Shown here: one piece after another, positions 34,499-43,592 of the stretch
How the letters are laid out: every line of letters starts with the position of its first letter
Position numbering within the stretch: the stretch's first letter is position 1
NCBI RefSeq assembly: GCF_900105805.1
Contig: NZ_LT629788.1
Location: 1,240,001-1,304,000, forward strand
DNA from: Pseudomonas moraviensis
GTDB taxonomy: Bacteria > Pseudomonadota > Gammaproteobacteria > Pseudomonadales > Pseudomonadaceae
Reading direction: 5' to 3'
DNA length: 64,000 nucleotides
Position numbers and translations under genes: made by a program
Notes under the pieces: model-generated
Database searches by the model: none
What the model saw: only the letters and a program-made list of their open reading frames with translations
Told to the model about the DNA's origin: nothing

Positions 34499-35011
34499 CT
34501 GGATGGAGATTTGATTCAGGGCGCGGTGTTGGCGGTGGGCAATCTCTGTCTGTGGATCGGCTCGAAGGGGTTTTCATTAGGACGCTGGGATGATCGGGCG
34601 CAAACGCTCTGGGCATTTGTGTTTTCGCTGATGCTGGGATTGTTTGCCTGTTACCTGGCTACGAATGACAAATTGCATGGCTGGTTACGCCGGCGAAACG
34701 TCACGAAACAATCTTCTTATCCGAGTGAATGGTTCTGCGCTTTTTCCCAATATGAGCGCTTCATAACCCTGCATTTAAATGACGAAAGGCGCGTATTAGG
34801 CTGGCCCGTCGAGTGGCCACGCGAATCATCCAATGGTCAGTTCGTGATGAAATACCCGCGTTGGCTCAGCGATGATGGCCAACCGGCACCTATTGGCGCC
34901 GAGTTTTTATTGATAGATTCCGCCAAAGTCAAATGGGTTGAGTTCAGCCCAACATCAGAGGGATCAGCATGCCAACTGCCAGAGCACCACAACCCATGCC
35001 AAAGCATTTAG
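34499..35011 (+). pseudogene. DUF6338-like protein, 5'-truncated
   Basis: An open frame of about 170 codons beginning right after a terminator with no credible start codon. It carries a transmembrane segment (QTLWAFVFSLMLGLFACYLA), then a soluble domain with RVLGWPVEWPRESSNGQFVM and KYPRWLSDDGQPAPIGAEFL, which resembles the C-terminal part of DUF6338 proteins. The N-terminal membrane anchor of that family is missing. A small gene starts inside its 3' end in another frame, as expected if the original two-gene unit was cut from the left. Confidence 0.55.
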
Positions 35012-35109
35012 AGCGACTCTTTGTCGGGCCGGACGGGAAAATGCTTGAAGTGCCGTTGATCAAGGGGCCCAGTGCGCCGCCGCCTCTGAAACCCCGGCCT
35101 ACACGATAA
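34969..35109 (+). CDS. Small hypothetical protein, 46 aa, overlapping the DUF6338 remnant
   Basis: Starts MPTARAPQPMPKHLERLFVG with GAGGGA about 6 nt upstream and ends in a proline-rich tail (SAPPPLKPRPTR). It overlaps the last 43 nt of the DUF6338-like frame. It may be the intact second gene of a broken pair. No family known to me. Confidence 0.45.
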   Translation: MPTARAPQPMPKHLERLFVGPDGKMLEVPLIKGPSAPPPLKPRPTR

Positions 35110-35115
35110 GCTTCC

Positions 35116-36015
35116 TCAGCCCCAACCCTCCACCACCGCCCGGCGAATCGCCTCCAGCAACATCGCGAACGCCGGGTTGTCATTGTTCTCCCGCCAGATC
35201 AGATGCAGCTCGCTCTGCACCCCTTCGCCGAGATCGATCTCGCGAAACACCACATTCCTGAACACCACGCTGGTCGCGCAACGCGGTACCAGTGCCAGAC
35301 CCATGCCGGCGTTGACCAGCGCCAGAATCGTCAGCGAAGACCCCAGCCATTGCACGTAATCCGGTGCCACCCGCGCTGAACGCAGCGTACCGGTCAACAG
35401 TTCGTTGAACGGCGGATAAGCTTCATGGGAGTACATCAGGAACGGTTGTTTATCCAGATCAGCGACTGACACTTCAGCCGCGTTTGCCAGCCGATGCCCG
35501 CTCGGTACCGCCAGCACGAACGGCTCGCGCACCAGGCATTCGGTGGCATAGCCCGGTTCCTGCAATGGCGCCCGGGCGATGCCCAAGTCGATACGGCGAG
35601 CCCTCAACGCCTCGTGCTGCTGATAGGTGTTCATCTCTGCCAGATCGATTTTTACCTGGGGCTGCTTGAGTCGCGCTTCGGCGATCACCTTGGGCAGAAA
35701 CTCATACACCGCGCTGCCGACGAACGCGATGTTCACCGTACCAATATCGCCCTCGGCAAACCGGCGCGCGGTGACCGCCGCTTGCTGTGCGCGCTCCAGC
35801 AGATTCTGCGCTTCAACGAAAAACGCCCGGCCCGCCGCCGTCAGCGCAACGCTGCGGGTGCTGCGGGTGAACAGCTCGACGCCAAGGTGATGTTCGAGCA
35901 ATTGAATCTGCCGACTCAGCGGCGGCTGGGTCATGTTCAGGCGTTCGGCGGCGCGGCGGAAGTTGAGTTCCGTGGCGACCGTGGTGAAACAGCGCAGTTG
36001 GGTGAGTTCGAACAT
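35116..36015 (-). CDS. LysR-family regulator, probably of glucarate utilisation
   Basis: A 299-aa LysR regulator: HTH in MFELTQLRCFTTVATELNFR and MTQPPLSRQIQLLEHHLG, then an effector domain. The HTH (AAERLNMTQPPLSRQI) is of the BenM/CatR-like type. It is divergent from the MFS transporter and glucarate dehydratase genes, with 119 bp between starts, so it very likely activates them. The inducer would be glucarate or a product; this is inference. Confidence 0.88.
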   Translation of the reverse strand: MFELTQLRCFTTVATELNFRRAAERLNMTQPPLSRQIQLLEHHLGVELFTRSTRSVALTAAGRAFFVEAQNLLERAQQAAVTARRFAEGDIGTVNIAFVGSAVYEFLPKVIAEARLKQPQVKIDLAEMNTYQQHEALRARRIDLGIARAPLQEPGYATECLVREPFVLAVPSGHRLANAAEVSVADLDKQPFLMYSHEAYPPFNELLTGTLRSARVAPDYVQWLGSSLTILALVNAGMGLALVPRCATSVVFRNVVFREIDLGEGVQSELHLIWRENNDNPAFAMLLEAIRRAVVEGWG

Positions 36016-36134
36016 TGATCTAATCCGGGTATCAATCGAATGCCAGTTTAGATTAGACGGGATCAATGCGCGGCGTCCATGATCGGCTCATCGCTTCAAG
36101 CCATCCCTAAAAAAACAAGATCGGGAGTCGCCCC

Positions 36135-37502
36135 TTGAAAACCCTCCAGAATTCGCCGGACATCACGGTGCTTGCCCGCGCCGCCGCCAAGGTCAAGCGC
36201 CATGTGCTGCCGCTGTTCGTAGTGATGTTCATCGTCAATTACATCGATCGGGTCAACATCGGTTTCGTGCGCAGCCATCTGGAGACCGATCTGGGCATCG
36301 GCGCGGCGGCTTATGGACTGGGTGCCGGTCTGTTTTTTATCGGTTACGCATTGTTCGAAGTGCCATCGAACATGTTGTTGCAGCGCTACGGCGCGCGGGT
36401 CTGGCTGACCCGGATCATGTTCACCTGGGGCGCTGCGGCCATGGCCATGGCATTTGTCCAGGGTGAAACCAGTTTCTATGTACTGCGCTTTATCCTTGGC
36501 GCGGCGGAGGCCGGGTTCTTCCCGGGCATCATTTACTACTTCACCCAGTGGCTGCCGGCGTCCGAGCGCGGCAAAACCATGGCGGTGTTTCTCAGCGGCT
36601 CGGCGATTGCCTCGGTGATTTCCGGCCCGGTCTCCGGTGCGCTCCTGCATATCAGTGGCTTGGGCATGCACGGCTGGCAATGGATGTTTCTGATCGAAGG
36701 CGCGGCCTCGGTGGTGTTGTGCGCATTCGTCTGGTTCTGGCTGCAATCGCATCCGCGGCAAGCGAAATGGCTCAGCGAGGAAGAGCGAGACGCACTGGTC
36801 GCGGCGATTGCCGAGGAACAGCGCGCCCGCGAAGCGGTACAAGTCGCCAAGCCGTCGATGTTCAAGCTGCTGGCCGACCGGCAGATCGCGCTGTTCTGCT
36901 TCATCTATTTCTCCATTGCCCTGACCATCTATGGCGCGACGTTCTGGCTGCCAAGCATGATCAAGAAGATGGGCAACCTCGGAGATTTCCAGGTCGGGCT
37001 GCTTAATTCGGTTCCCTGGATTATTTCGATTGTCGCCATGTACGGCTTTGCAGCGATGGCCGGCAAGTGGAAATTCCAACAGGCCTGGGTCGCGCTGACC
37101 CTGGTGATCGCGGCCATCGGCATGTTCATGTCGACCACGGGCGGGCCGGTGTTTGCTTTCGTCGCCATCTGTTTCGCGGCCATCGGCTTCAAAGCGGCGT
37201 CGGCGCTGTTCTGGCCGATCCCGCAAAGCTATCTGGATGCACGCATCGCTGCGGCGGTGATCGCGCTGATCAACTCCATTGGCAACCTTGGCGGCTTTGT
37301 CGCGCCGACCGCGTTCGGCATTCTCGAACAAACCACCGGCTCCATCGAAGGCGGCCTGTATGGCCTGGCAGCGACATCGCTGGTCGCCGCCGTGGTGATC
37401 TTCTTCGCCCGCACAGCGCCCGGTGCCAAAGGCCAAATCCCGGCAAAGCCAAGTGACGAAGCCGCCGTTGTGGCGCCGGTTCGTCCGGCTGCGAGCCACT
37501 GA
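36135..37502 (+). CDS. MFS transporter, D-glucarate/galactarate type
   Basis: A 455-aa transporter of the anion:cation symporter (ACS) family. Typical blocks: VMFIVNYIDRVNIGFV in helix 1, GYALFEVPSNMLLQRYGARV, RFILGAAEAGFFPGIIYYFT. The likely start is TTG 36135 with GGGAG 8 nt upstream. It is followed 30 nt later by glucarate dehydratase on the same strand, so the substrate is probably D-glucarate or galactarate. The family and neighbour agree, but the exact specificity is inferred. Confidence 0.87.
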   Translation: MKTLQNSPDITVLARAAAKVKRHVLPLFVVMFIVNYIDRVNIGFVRSHLETDLGIGAAAYGLGAGLFFIGYALFEVPSNMLLQRYGARVWLTRIMFTWGAAAMAMAFVQGETSFYVLRFILGAAEAGFFPGIIYYFTQWLPASERGKTMAVFLSGSAIASVISGPVSGALLHISGLGMHGWQWMFLIEGAASVVLCAFVWFWLQSHPRQAKWLSEEERDALVAAIAEEQRAREAVQVAKPSMFKLLADRQIALFCFIYFSIALTIYGATFWLPSMIKKMGNLGDFQVGLLNSVPWIISIVAMYGFAAMAGKWKFQQAWVALTLVIAAIGMFMSTTGGPVFAFVAICFAAIGFKAASALFWPIPQSYLDARIAAAVIALINSIGNLGGFVAPTAFGILEQTTGSIEGGLYGLAATSLVAAVVIFFARTAPGAKGQIPAKPSDEAAVVAPVRPAASH

Positions 37503-37532
37503 ATCGATTGTTGATCTGTCAGGAGCGTCATC

Positions 37533-38807
37533 TTGAAAATCACCCGTGTCAGCGTCACCCCGATTGCCTTCCGCGATCCGCCACTGCTCAACGCCAGTGG
37601 CATCCACGAACCTTTTGCCTTGCGCTCGATCATCGAGATCGAGAGTGACAACGGCTACATCGGCCTCGGCGAAAGCTACGGCGATGCCCCGGCGCTGGCG
37701 ATCCAGCAACAATTGCAGAGTCAGTTGATCGGCCTTGATCCGTTCAATCTCAATCAATTGCGCGCGATCGTACAAGCCACCGTGGCGGCGAATAAACCCG
37801 CAAGCATCGCTGGCGCCGAACTGGCGCCCGGTTCCCACGCCAGCAAAGCGGTGAGTAATGCCTACTCGGCATTCGAAGTGGCGTTTCTCGATTTGCAGGC
37901 GCACTACCTGAATGTGCCGCTGGTGGACCTGCTCGGCGGGGCGATCCGCGAGGAAGTGCCGTTCAGCGCCTACCTGTTTTTCAAATACGCCGAGCATATC
38001 GACTCGCCTTACAAGCCGGACAACTGGGGCGAGGCGCTGAACGAGCAGCAGATCGTCGCGCAGGCCGCGCGGATGATCGAGGCGTACGGATTCAAGAGCA
38101 TCAAGCTCAAGGCTGGCACCTTGCCGCCGGAGCATGAAGTGGCGTGCATCAAGGCGCTGAAAAAAGCCTTTCCGGGATTTCCGCTGCGCATCGACCCAAA
38201 CGGCAACTGGTCGCTGGAGACGGCGATTCGCATGGCCGAACTACTCGGCGATGATCTGCAGTATTACGAAGACCCGACCCCCGGCCTTGATGGCATGGCC
38301 GAATTGCACAAGCGCACCGGTCTGCCCCTGGCGACCAATATGGTGGTCACCGATTTCGACGAGTTCCGCCGCAGCGTTGCGCAGAACAGTGTGCAGATCG
38401 TCCTTGCCGACCACCATTACTGGGGTGGTCTGCGTGATACGCAGACGCTGGCGAAAATGTGCGAGGTATTCGGGCTCGGCGTGTCGATGCATTCCAACTC
38501 GCACCTGGGCATCAGCCTGATGGCCATGGCGCACGTCGCGGCGGCGGTGCCGAATCTGGATTACGCCTGTGACACTCACTACCCGTGGCAGGAGCCGGAC
38601 GAGGAAGTGATCAAGGGCGGCAAGCTACCGATCGTCGATGGCTGCGTGAAGATCACCAGGGCGCCCGGGCTGGGGCTGGAACTGGATCATGAGCAACTGG
38701 GCAAGCTGCATGATCAGTACCTGACCTGCGGGATTCGCCAGAGGGATGATGTGCGGCAGATGCAGCGGTACAAGGCGGATTGGCGGGCGGTCAAACCCCG
38801 ATTCTGA
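37533..38807 (+). CDS. gudD: D-glucarate dehydratase (enolase superfamily)
   Basis: A 424-aa acid-sugar dehydratase turning D-glucarate into 5-keto-4-deoxyglucarate. Active-site residues of the glucarate dehydratase group are visible: GFKSIKLKAG (KxK), RIDPNGNW (Asp), YYEDPTPG (Glu), ATNMVVTD (Asn), VLADHHYWGG and SMHSNSHLGIS (Asp-His dyad). The start is TTG 37533 behind CAGGAG. It is co-transcribed with the MFS transporter. The later enzymes of the pathway (kdgD or garL type) are not in the window. Confidence 0.92.
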   Translation: MKITRVSVTPIAFRDPPLLNASGIHEPFALRSIIEIESDNGYIGLGESYGDAPALAIQQQLQSQLIGLDPFNLNQLRAIVQATVAANKPASIAGAELAPGSHASKAVSNAYSAFEVAFLDLQAHYLNVPLVDLLGGAIREEVPFSAYLFFKYAEHIDSPYKPDNWGEALNEQQIVAQAARMIEAYGFKSIKLKAGTLPPEHEVACIKALKKAFPGFPLRIDPNGNWSLETAIRMAELLGDDLQYYEDPTPGLDGMAELHKRTGLPLATNMVVTDFDEFRRSVAQNSVQIVLADHHYWGGLRDTQTLAKMCEVFGLGVSMHSNSHLGISLMAMAHVAAAVPNLDYACDTHYPWQEPDEEVIKGGKLPIVDGCVKITRAPGLGLELDHEQLGKLHDQYLTCGIRQRDDVRQMQRYKADWRAVKPRF

Positions 38808-38821
38808 GGTGTCTGATTTGG

Positions 38822-38895
38822 CGCTATCGCGAGCAGGCTCACTCCTGCAGTTTGAAATGCGCTCCCCTGTAGGAGTGAGCCTGCTCGCGATGGCG
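38822..38895. repeat. REP pair, outward-facing
   Basis: GCTATCGCGAGCAGGCTCAC at 38823 and TGTAGGAGTGAGCCTGCTCG at 38869, tail to tail, between convergent genes gudD and a LysR gene. Confidence 0.88.
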
Positions 38896-38904
38896 CCGGT
38901 GCTG

Positions 38905-39789
38905 TCAAAGCGTCTCCAGCAGCCAATCCCGAAACGCCTTCAACGAAGGCAGATTCTCATTGCGCGGCGGATACACCAGGTAATAGCTGCGCCGGCTGGT
39001 AATTGGCTCGCCCAGTTGCAGCAATTCGCCCTTGAGCAATTCTTCCCCGACCAGAATTCGCGGCACCAGGCCCACGCCGATATTGGCGCGTACCGCCTGA
39101 ATCAAGTGAGAGGTCATCTCAAAGCTCGGCCCGATCCTCATGCTGCGGTGCGGCAGTTGATGATGGCTGAACCATTCCGCCCACGCCTGGGCATTGCTGC
39201 TGACGTTGAGCAGCAACTGCCCGGCGATGTTCCCCTCGGCCTCGTCGCGTTCAGTTTCCGACAGCTGCGCGCTGGCAATCGCCACCAGTTCTTCGGTGTG
39301 CAAGGGCAGGGCAGTCAGGCCTGGCCACTCACCCCCGCCAACGCAGATGGCGGCGTCGATTTCGCTGGTGTCGAAGTCGATGGTCTCGATCCGCGAGTGC
39401 AGGTGCACGGTCATGCCCGGGTGCGCCGTGTAGAAATCCTTCAGCCGTGGCAGCAGCCATTTCGACCCGAAGGTCGGCAACGTCGCCAGGCGCAGGCTGT
39501 GAATGCCCGAACCAAACGCCATCGCCTGCAACGTCGCGCTGCGAATCTGCCCAAGGGCTTCGGCGAGCTCGCGCTGATACATGCGCCCGACATCGGTCAG
39601 TACCACCTGCCGGCCTTCGCGAGTGAACAGGCGCATGCCGAGCATCTTCTCGAGAATCTGTACCTGCCGGCTGACCGCGCTCTGCGTCAGTGACAGTTCA
39701 TGGGCGGCGCGGGTGTAGCTTTCGTGCCGGGCGGCGGCCTCGAAAGCCAGGAGCAGCGACATGGACGGCGTGAGGGTGCGCGGATTCAT
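38905..39789 (-). CDS. LysR-family regulator (GcvA-like)
   Basis: A 294-aa regulator: N-terminal MSLLLAFEAAARHESYTRAA and LSLTQSAVSRQVQILEKMLG, then an effector domain with LRLATLPTFGSKWLLPRLKD, a block typical of the GcvA/AmpR branch. It is divergent from the large FAD/Fe-S dehydrogenase gene, 157 bp apart, and is likely its regulator. Confidence 0.9.
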   Translation of the reverse strand: MNPRTLTPSMSLLLAFEAAARHESYTRAAHELSLTQSAVSRQVQILEKMLGMRLFTREGRQVVLTDVGRMYQRELAEALGQIRSATLQAMAFGSGIHSLRLATLPTFGSKWLLPRLKDFYTAHPGMTVHLHSRIETIDFDTSEIDAAICVGGGEWPGLTALPLHTEELVAIASAQLSETERDEAEGNIAGQLLLNVSSNAQAWAEWFSHHQLPHRSMRIGPSFEMTSHLIQAVRANIGVGLVPRILVGEELLKGELLQLGEPITSRRSYYLVYPPRNENLPSLKAFRDWLLETL

Positions 39790-39946
39790 TCGTAAAACTC
39801 ATTGATAGCGGGCCGAATTTACGCTTGTTCCAAGGTTTGCCAGCAATGAACATGGGCGCAATCAGATGGCGGAGCCTGACGCAATCATTCGTTGCGCACA
39901 ACTGTTCACCGCCACACAGCCCGATTTGACCGAGATGACCTGACCG

Positions 39947-42900
39947 ATGATTGCCCAGCTGTCGCCCGCCAAAGCCCTCACCGGCGATTACCAACAATTC
40001 CTCGCGGCCCTGAAAGACAGCGGCTTTCGCGGTGAAATCAGCGCCGATTACGCCAGCCGCGTGGTGCTCGCTACCGATAACTCGATCTACCAGCGCCTGC
40101 CGCAAGCGGCGGTGTTTCCGCTGGATGCGGGCGATGTGGCGCGGGTAGCACGGCTGATTGCCGAGCCCGCCTACGAGAACGTAGTGATCACCCCGCGTGG
40201 CGGCGGCACCGGCACCAACGGCCAGTCGCTGACGGACGGCATCGTCGTCGACCTGTCGCGGCACATGAACCGCATCCTGGAAATCAACGTCGAACAGCGC
40301 TGGGTGCGGGTGCAGGCCGGGGTGGTCAAGGATCAGCTCAACGCCGCGTTGAAATCCGCCGGGTTGTTTTTCGCCCCGGAATTGTCGACCTCGAACCGCG
40401 CCACGGTCGGCGGCATGATCAATACCGACGCCAGTGGCCAGGGCAGTTGCACCTACGGCAAGACCCGCGACCATGTGCTGGAACTTGAGATGATCCTGCG
40501 CGGCGGCGAGCGTCTGCACGGTCTGGCACTGACGGAGGATGAGCTTGAAAGGCAGTGCGCTCGCAATGATCGGGTCGGCGAAGTCCATCGTTGTGCACGG
40601 CAGATCATTGATGAGCAGGGCGAGCTGATCAAGGCACGCTTCCCCGATCTCAACCGTTGCCTGACCGGTTATGACCTGGCGCACCTGCGCGAGGCCGACG
40701 GGCGCTTCAATCTCAACAGCGTACTCTGTGGCGCGGAAGGCTCGCTGGGCTTCGTTGTCGAAGCGCGTCTCAACGTGCTGCCGATCCCCAAACATACGAT
40801 GCTGGTCAATATCCGCTACGCCGGGTTCATGGATGCACTGCGCGATGCGCGGGCGTTGATGGCGCTCAAGCCGTTGTCGATTGAAACCGTCGATTCCAAG
40901 GTCTTGTTGCTGGCGATGCAGGACATCGTCTGGCACGGTGTTGCCGAGTATTTTCCCGAAAACGCTGAGCGCCCGACTTTGGGGATCAACCTTGTCGAGT
41001 TCTGCGGCGACGACCCCGAAGATTTGCAGCGTCGCGTCGAAGTGTTCGTCGAACACCTGAAAAATGATCGCACCGTGGAGCGCTTGGGCCACACGCTGGC
41101 GGTCGGTCAGGCAGCGGTGAACAAGGTCTACGGCATGCGCAAACGTGCGGTGGGCCTGCTCGGCAACGTCGCCGGTGAAGCCCGCCCGCAGCCCTTCGTC
41201 GAGGACACCGCCGTGCCGCCGCAGCACTTGGCCGAATACATCGCCGAACTGCGCGACCTGCTCGATAGCCATGGTTTGCAGTACGGCATGTTCGGCCATG
41301 TCGACGCCGGTGTGTTGCACGTGCGGCCGATCCTCGACATGAAAGACCCGCAGCAAGCGGCGCTGGTGCGCCCGGTGTCCGATGGTGTCGCGGCATTGAC
41401 CCAGCGCTACGGCGGCCTGCTCTGGGGCGAACATGGCAAGGGCCTGCGTTCGGAGTACGCGCCGGCATTCTTTGGCGAACTGTATCCGGCGCTGCAAGCC
41501 TTGAAAGCAGCGTTCGACCCGTTCAACCAGTTCAACCCGGGCAAGATCGCCACGCCTGCCAACGGCGGCGCGGCGCTGCTGAAGATCGATGAAGTGACCC
41601 TGCGTGGCGAACTGGATCGGCAGATCGACGAGAAGGTCTGGCAGAGCTACGGTGCCGCCATGCATTGCAACGGCAACGGCGCCTGCTACAACTTCGATCC
41701 CGATGACGCCATGTGCCCGTCGTGGAAAGCCACCCGCGAGCGTGCGCAGTCACCTAAAGGCCGCGCCTCGCTGATTCGCGAATGGCTGCGGTTGCAGGGA
41801 GAGGCGGGTGTTGATGTGCTTTCGGATGCGATTCGCCAACCGGCGTTCTTCCGCACGCTGTGGCAGCGTTGGCGTAACAGTCGCGATCCGTCGGCGGACT
41901 TTTCCCATGAGGTGTATGACGCCATGGCCGGTTGCCTGGCCTGTAAATCCTGCGCGGGGCAATGCCCGGTCAAGGTCAACGTGCCGGAATTCCGCTCGCG
42001 CTTTCTTGAGCTGTATCACAGCCGTTACCTGCGTCCGGCGCGGGATTATCTGATTGCTTCGCTGGAATATACGATCCCGTACATGGCGCGAATTCCGGCG
42101 CTGTATAACGGTTTGATGGGCGCTGGCCGGGTGCGTGGCGCACTGGCGCGTATCGGCGGCATGGTCGATGTGCCGTTGCTCAGCCGTTTCGATTTCCACG
42201 CGGCGATGCGTCGTTGGCAGGTGCAGCCAGCGACGGTTGCGACACTGTCGACGCTCACGCCGGAGCAACGCGAACGCAGCGTGGTCATCGTGCAGGACGC
42301 CTTCACACGCTACTTCGAAGCGCCGTTGTTGGCGGATCTGGTCGAGCTGATTTCGCGCCTGGGTTATCAGGTGTATCTGGCACCGTTCAGCGCCAACGGC
42401 AAACCGCTGCATGTGCAGGGCTTTCTTTCGGCGTTCAATCGGGCGGCGTTGCGCAACGCTGAGCAATTGCAGGCGCTGGCGCAGACTGGCGTGCCGCTGC
42501 TGGGGCTCGATCCGGCGATGACCCTGGTCTACCGTCAGGAGTACTTGAACGTCCCGGGCCTGCAGGCCTGTCCGCAAGTGGCGCTGGTGCAGGAATGGTT
42601 GCTCGAAGTCATGCCGGAGCAGACGCCTAAGACTCAGGCCAAAGCGTTCCGCCTGCTCGCCCATTGCACGGAGAAGACCAACGCGCCGGCCGCGACCCGG
42701 CAGTGGGAACAGGTTTTCGAACGTGCCGGTTTGCAGCTGGCGACGCAAGCCACCGGTTGCTGCGGGATGTCCGGCACCTATGGCCACGAGGCACGCAATC
42801 GCCAGACGTCGGCGTTGATTTACGAGCAGTCGTGGGCGCGTCAGGTGCAGGCGCCGGCGGAGCAGGGCGAGGCGTTGGCGACCGGCTATTCCTGCCGCAG

Positions 42901-42973
42901 CCAGGTCAAGCGCCAGTCGGATCGGGCGCTGCGCCATCCGTTGCAGGTGTTGCTGGAGGCTCTGCGTCGCTGA
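39947..42973 (+). CDS. ydiJ: FAD-binding and (Fe-S)-binding dehydrogenase, YdiJ-like (D-2-hydroxyacid)
   Basis: A 1008-aa enzyme. N-terminal FAD-binding domain: TPRGGGTGTNGQSLTDG and TVGGMINTDASGQGSCTYGK; then the FAD-oxidase C-terminal domain with LWGEHGKGLRSEYAPAFFGE. At about residue 665 a ferredoxin cluster motif CLACKSCAGQCPVKVN, and near the end a cysteine-rich CCG motif (GCCGMSGTYGHEA). This is the architecture of E. coli YdiJ, a D-2-hydroxyglutarate dehydrogenase, and of related D-lactate/glycolate enzymes. Electrons probably go to the quinone pool or an acceptor protein. Its last 68 bp overlap the convergent pqiA gene. Confidence 0.85.
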   Translation: MIAQLSPAKALTGDYQQFLAALKDSGFRGEISADYASRVVLATDNSIYQRLPQAAVFPLDAGDVARVARLIAEPAYENVVITPRGGGTGTNGQSLTDGIVVDLSRHMNRILEINVEQRWVRVQAGVVKDQLNAALKSAGLFFAPELSTSNRATVGGMINTDASGQGSCTYGKTRDHVLELEMILRGGERLHGLALTEDELERQCARNDRVGEVHRCARQIIDEQGELIKARFPDLNRCLTGYDLAHLREADGRFNLNSVLCGAEGSLGFVVEARLNVLPIPKHTMLVNIRYAGFMDALRDARALMALKPLSIETVDSKVLLLAMQDIVWHGVAEYFPENAERPTLGINLVEFCGDDPEDLQRRVEVFVEHLKNDRTVERLGHTLAVGQAAVNKVYGMRKRAVGLLGNVAGEARPQPFVEDTAVPPQHLAEYIAELRDLLDSHGLQYGMFGHVDAGVLHVRPILDMKDPQQAALVRPVSDGVAALTQRYGGLLWGEHGKGLRSEYAPAFFGELYPALQALKAAFDPFNQFNPGKIATPANGGAALLKIDEVTLRGELDRQIDEKVWQSYGAAMHCNGNGACYNFDPDDAMCPSWKATRERAQSPKGRASLIREWLRLQGEAGVDVLSDAIRQPAFFRTLWQRWRNSRDPSADFSHEVYDAMAGCLACKSCAGQCPVKVNVPEFRSRFLELYHSRYLRPARDYLIASLEYTIPYMARIPALYNGLMGAGRVRGALARIGGMVDVPLLSRFDFHAAMRRWQVQPATVATLSTLTPEQRERSVVIVQDAFTRYFEAPLLADLVELISRLGYQVYLAPFSANGKPLHVQGFLSAFNRAALRNAEQLQALAQTGVPLLGLDPAMTLVYRQEYLNVPGLQACPQVALVQEWLLEVMPEQTPKTQAKAFRLLAHCTEKTNAPAATRQWEQVFERAGLQLATQATGCCGMSGTYGHEARNRQTSALIYEQSWARQVQAPAEQGEALATGYSCRSQVKRQSDRALRHPLQVLLEALRR

Positions 42974-43592
42974 TCGTGTCGCTGGTGTCCTGGTCCCAGA
43001 TCAGGCGCGGGTCGAAACTCATCGCCGCGAGCATGGTGAACACCACGACCAGGCCGAAGAACAGGATACCCGGTCGTGGCTCGATATCGCCCAGCGCCTG
43101 GAATTTCACCAGTGCCGCGACCAGCGCGACCACCAGCACGTCGAGCATCGACCAGTAACCGATCAGCTCGACGAAGCGATATAACTTCGAACGTTCCCTG
43201 CGCGCCCAATCGCTGTTTCGCTGGACGGTGATCAGTAGCAGGGTCAGGGCGACGAATTTGATCCCCGGCACCGCGATGCTGGCGATGAAAATGATCAAGG
43301 CAATGTCCCACGCCCCGGCTTCCCAGAACTCCAGCACGCCGCTCATGATCGTGCTGTCGGCACCGTTGCCGAGCATCACCGTGTTCATCACCGGCAGCAG
43401 ATTGGCGGGAACATAAAAGGCCAGCGCGGCGAGCATGTACGCCCAGGTGCGCGCCAGCGAATTGGTTTTGCGCCGATGCAACGGCGCATCGCAGCGTGGG
43501 CACTCGTGTGGCTCGTCGGTCATATCGCAGGCCAGGCCACAGCTGTGGCACAGGCACAGGTTGAGTTCGCTGGCGGTCGGCGGACGCTTCAT
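42906..43592 (-). CDS. pqiA: Paraquat-inducible protein A domain protein (second of a pair)
   Basis: A 228-aa membrane protein: N-terminal zinc-ribbon (CHSCGLACDMTDEPHECPRC) then four transmembrane helices in a PqiA domain (NSLARTWAYMLAALAFYVPA; NLLPVMNTVMLG). PqiA proteins are inner-membrane parts of MCE-type lipid transport. Its start overlaps the upstream PqiA gene by 4 nt. The C-terminal about 23 residues (from about 43 bp inside) share DNA with the 3' end of the ydiJ-like gene on the other strand. No pqiB or pqiC gene follows. Confidence 0.85.
   Translation of the reverse strand: MKRPPTASELNLCLCHSCGLACDMTDEPHECPRCDAPLHRRKTNSLARTWAYMLAALAFYVPANLLPVMNTVMLGNGADSTIMSGVLEFWEAGAWDIALIIFIASIAVPGIKFVALTLLLITVQRNSDWARRERSKLYRFVELIGYWSMLDVLVVALVAALVKFQALGDIEPRPGILFFGLVVVFTMLAAMSFDPRLIWDQDTSDTISDAEPPATPATDGAAPDPTGA

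Noticed and set aside
36096..38135. Minus-strand open frame of 679 codons across the glucarate genes
   Set aside because: Antisense to the MFS transporter and gudD, both with full family motifs. Composition is typical of a shadow frame.
39698..41665. Minus-strand open frame of 655 codons
   Set aside because: Antisense to the FAD domain of the ydiJ-like gene and to no known family.
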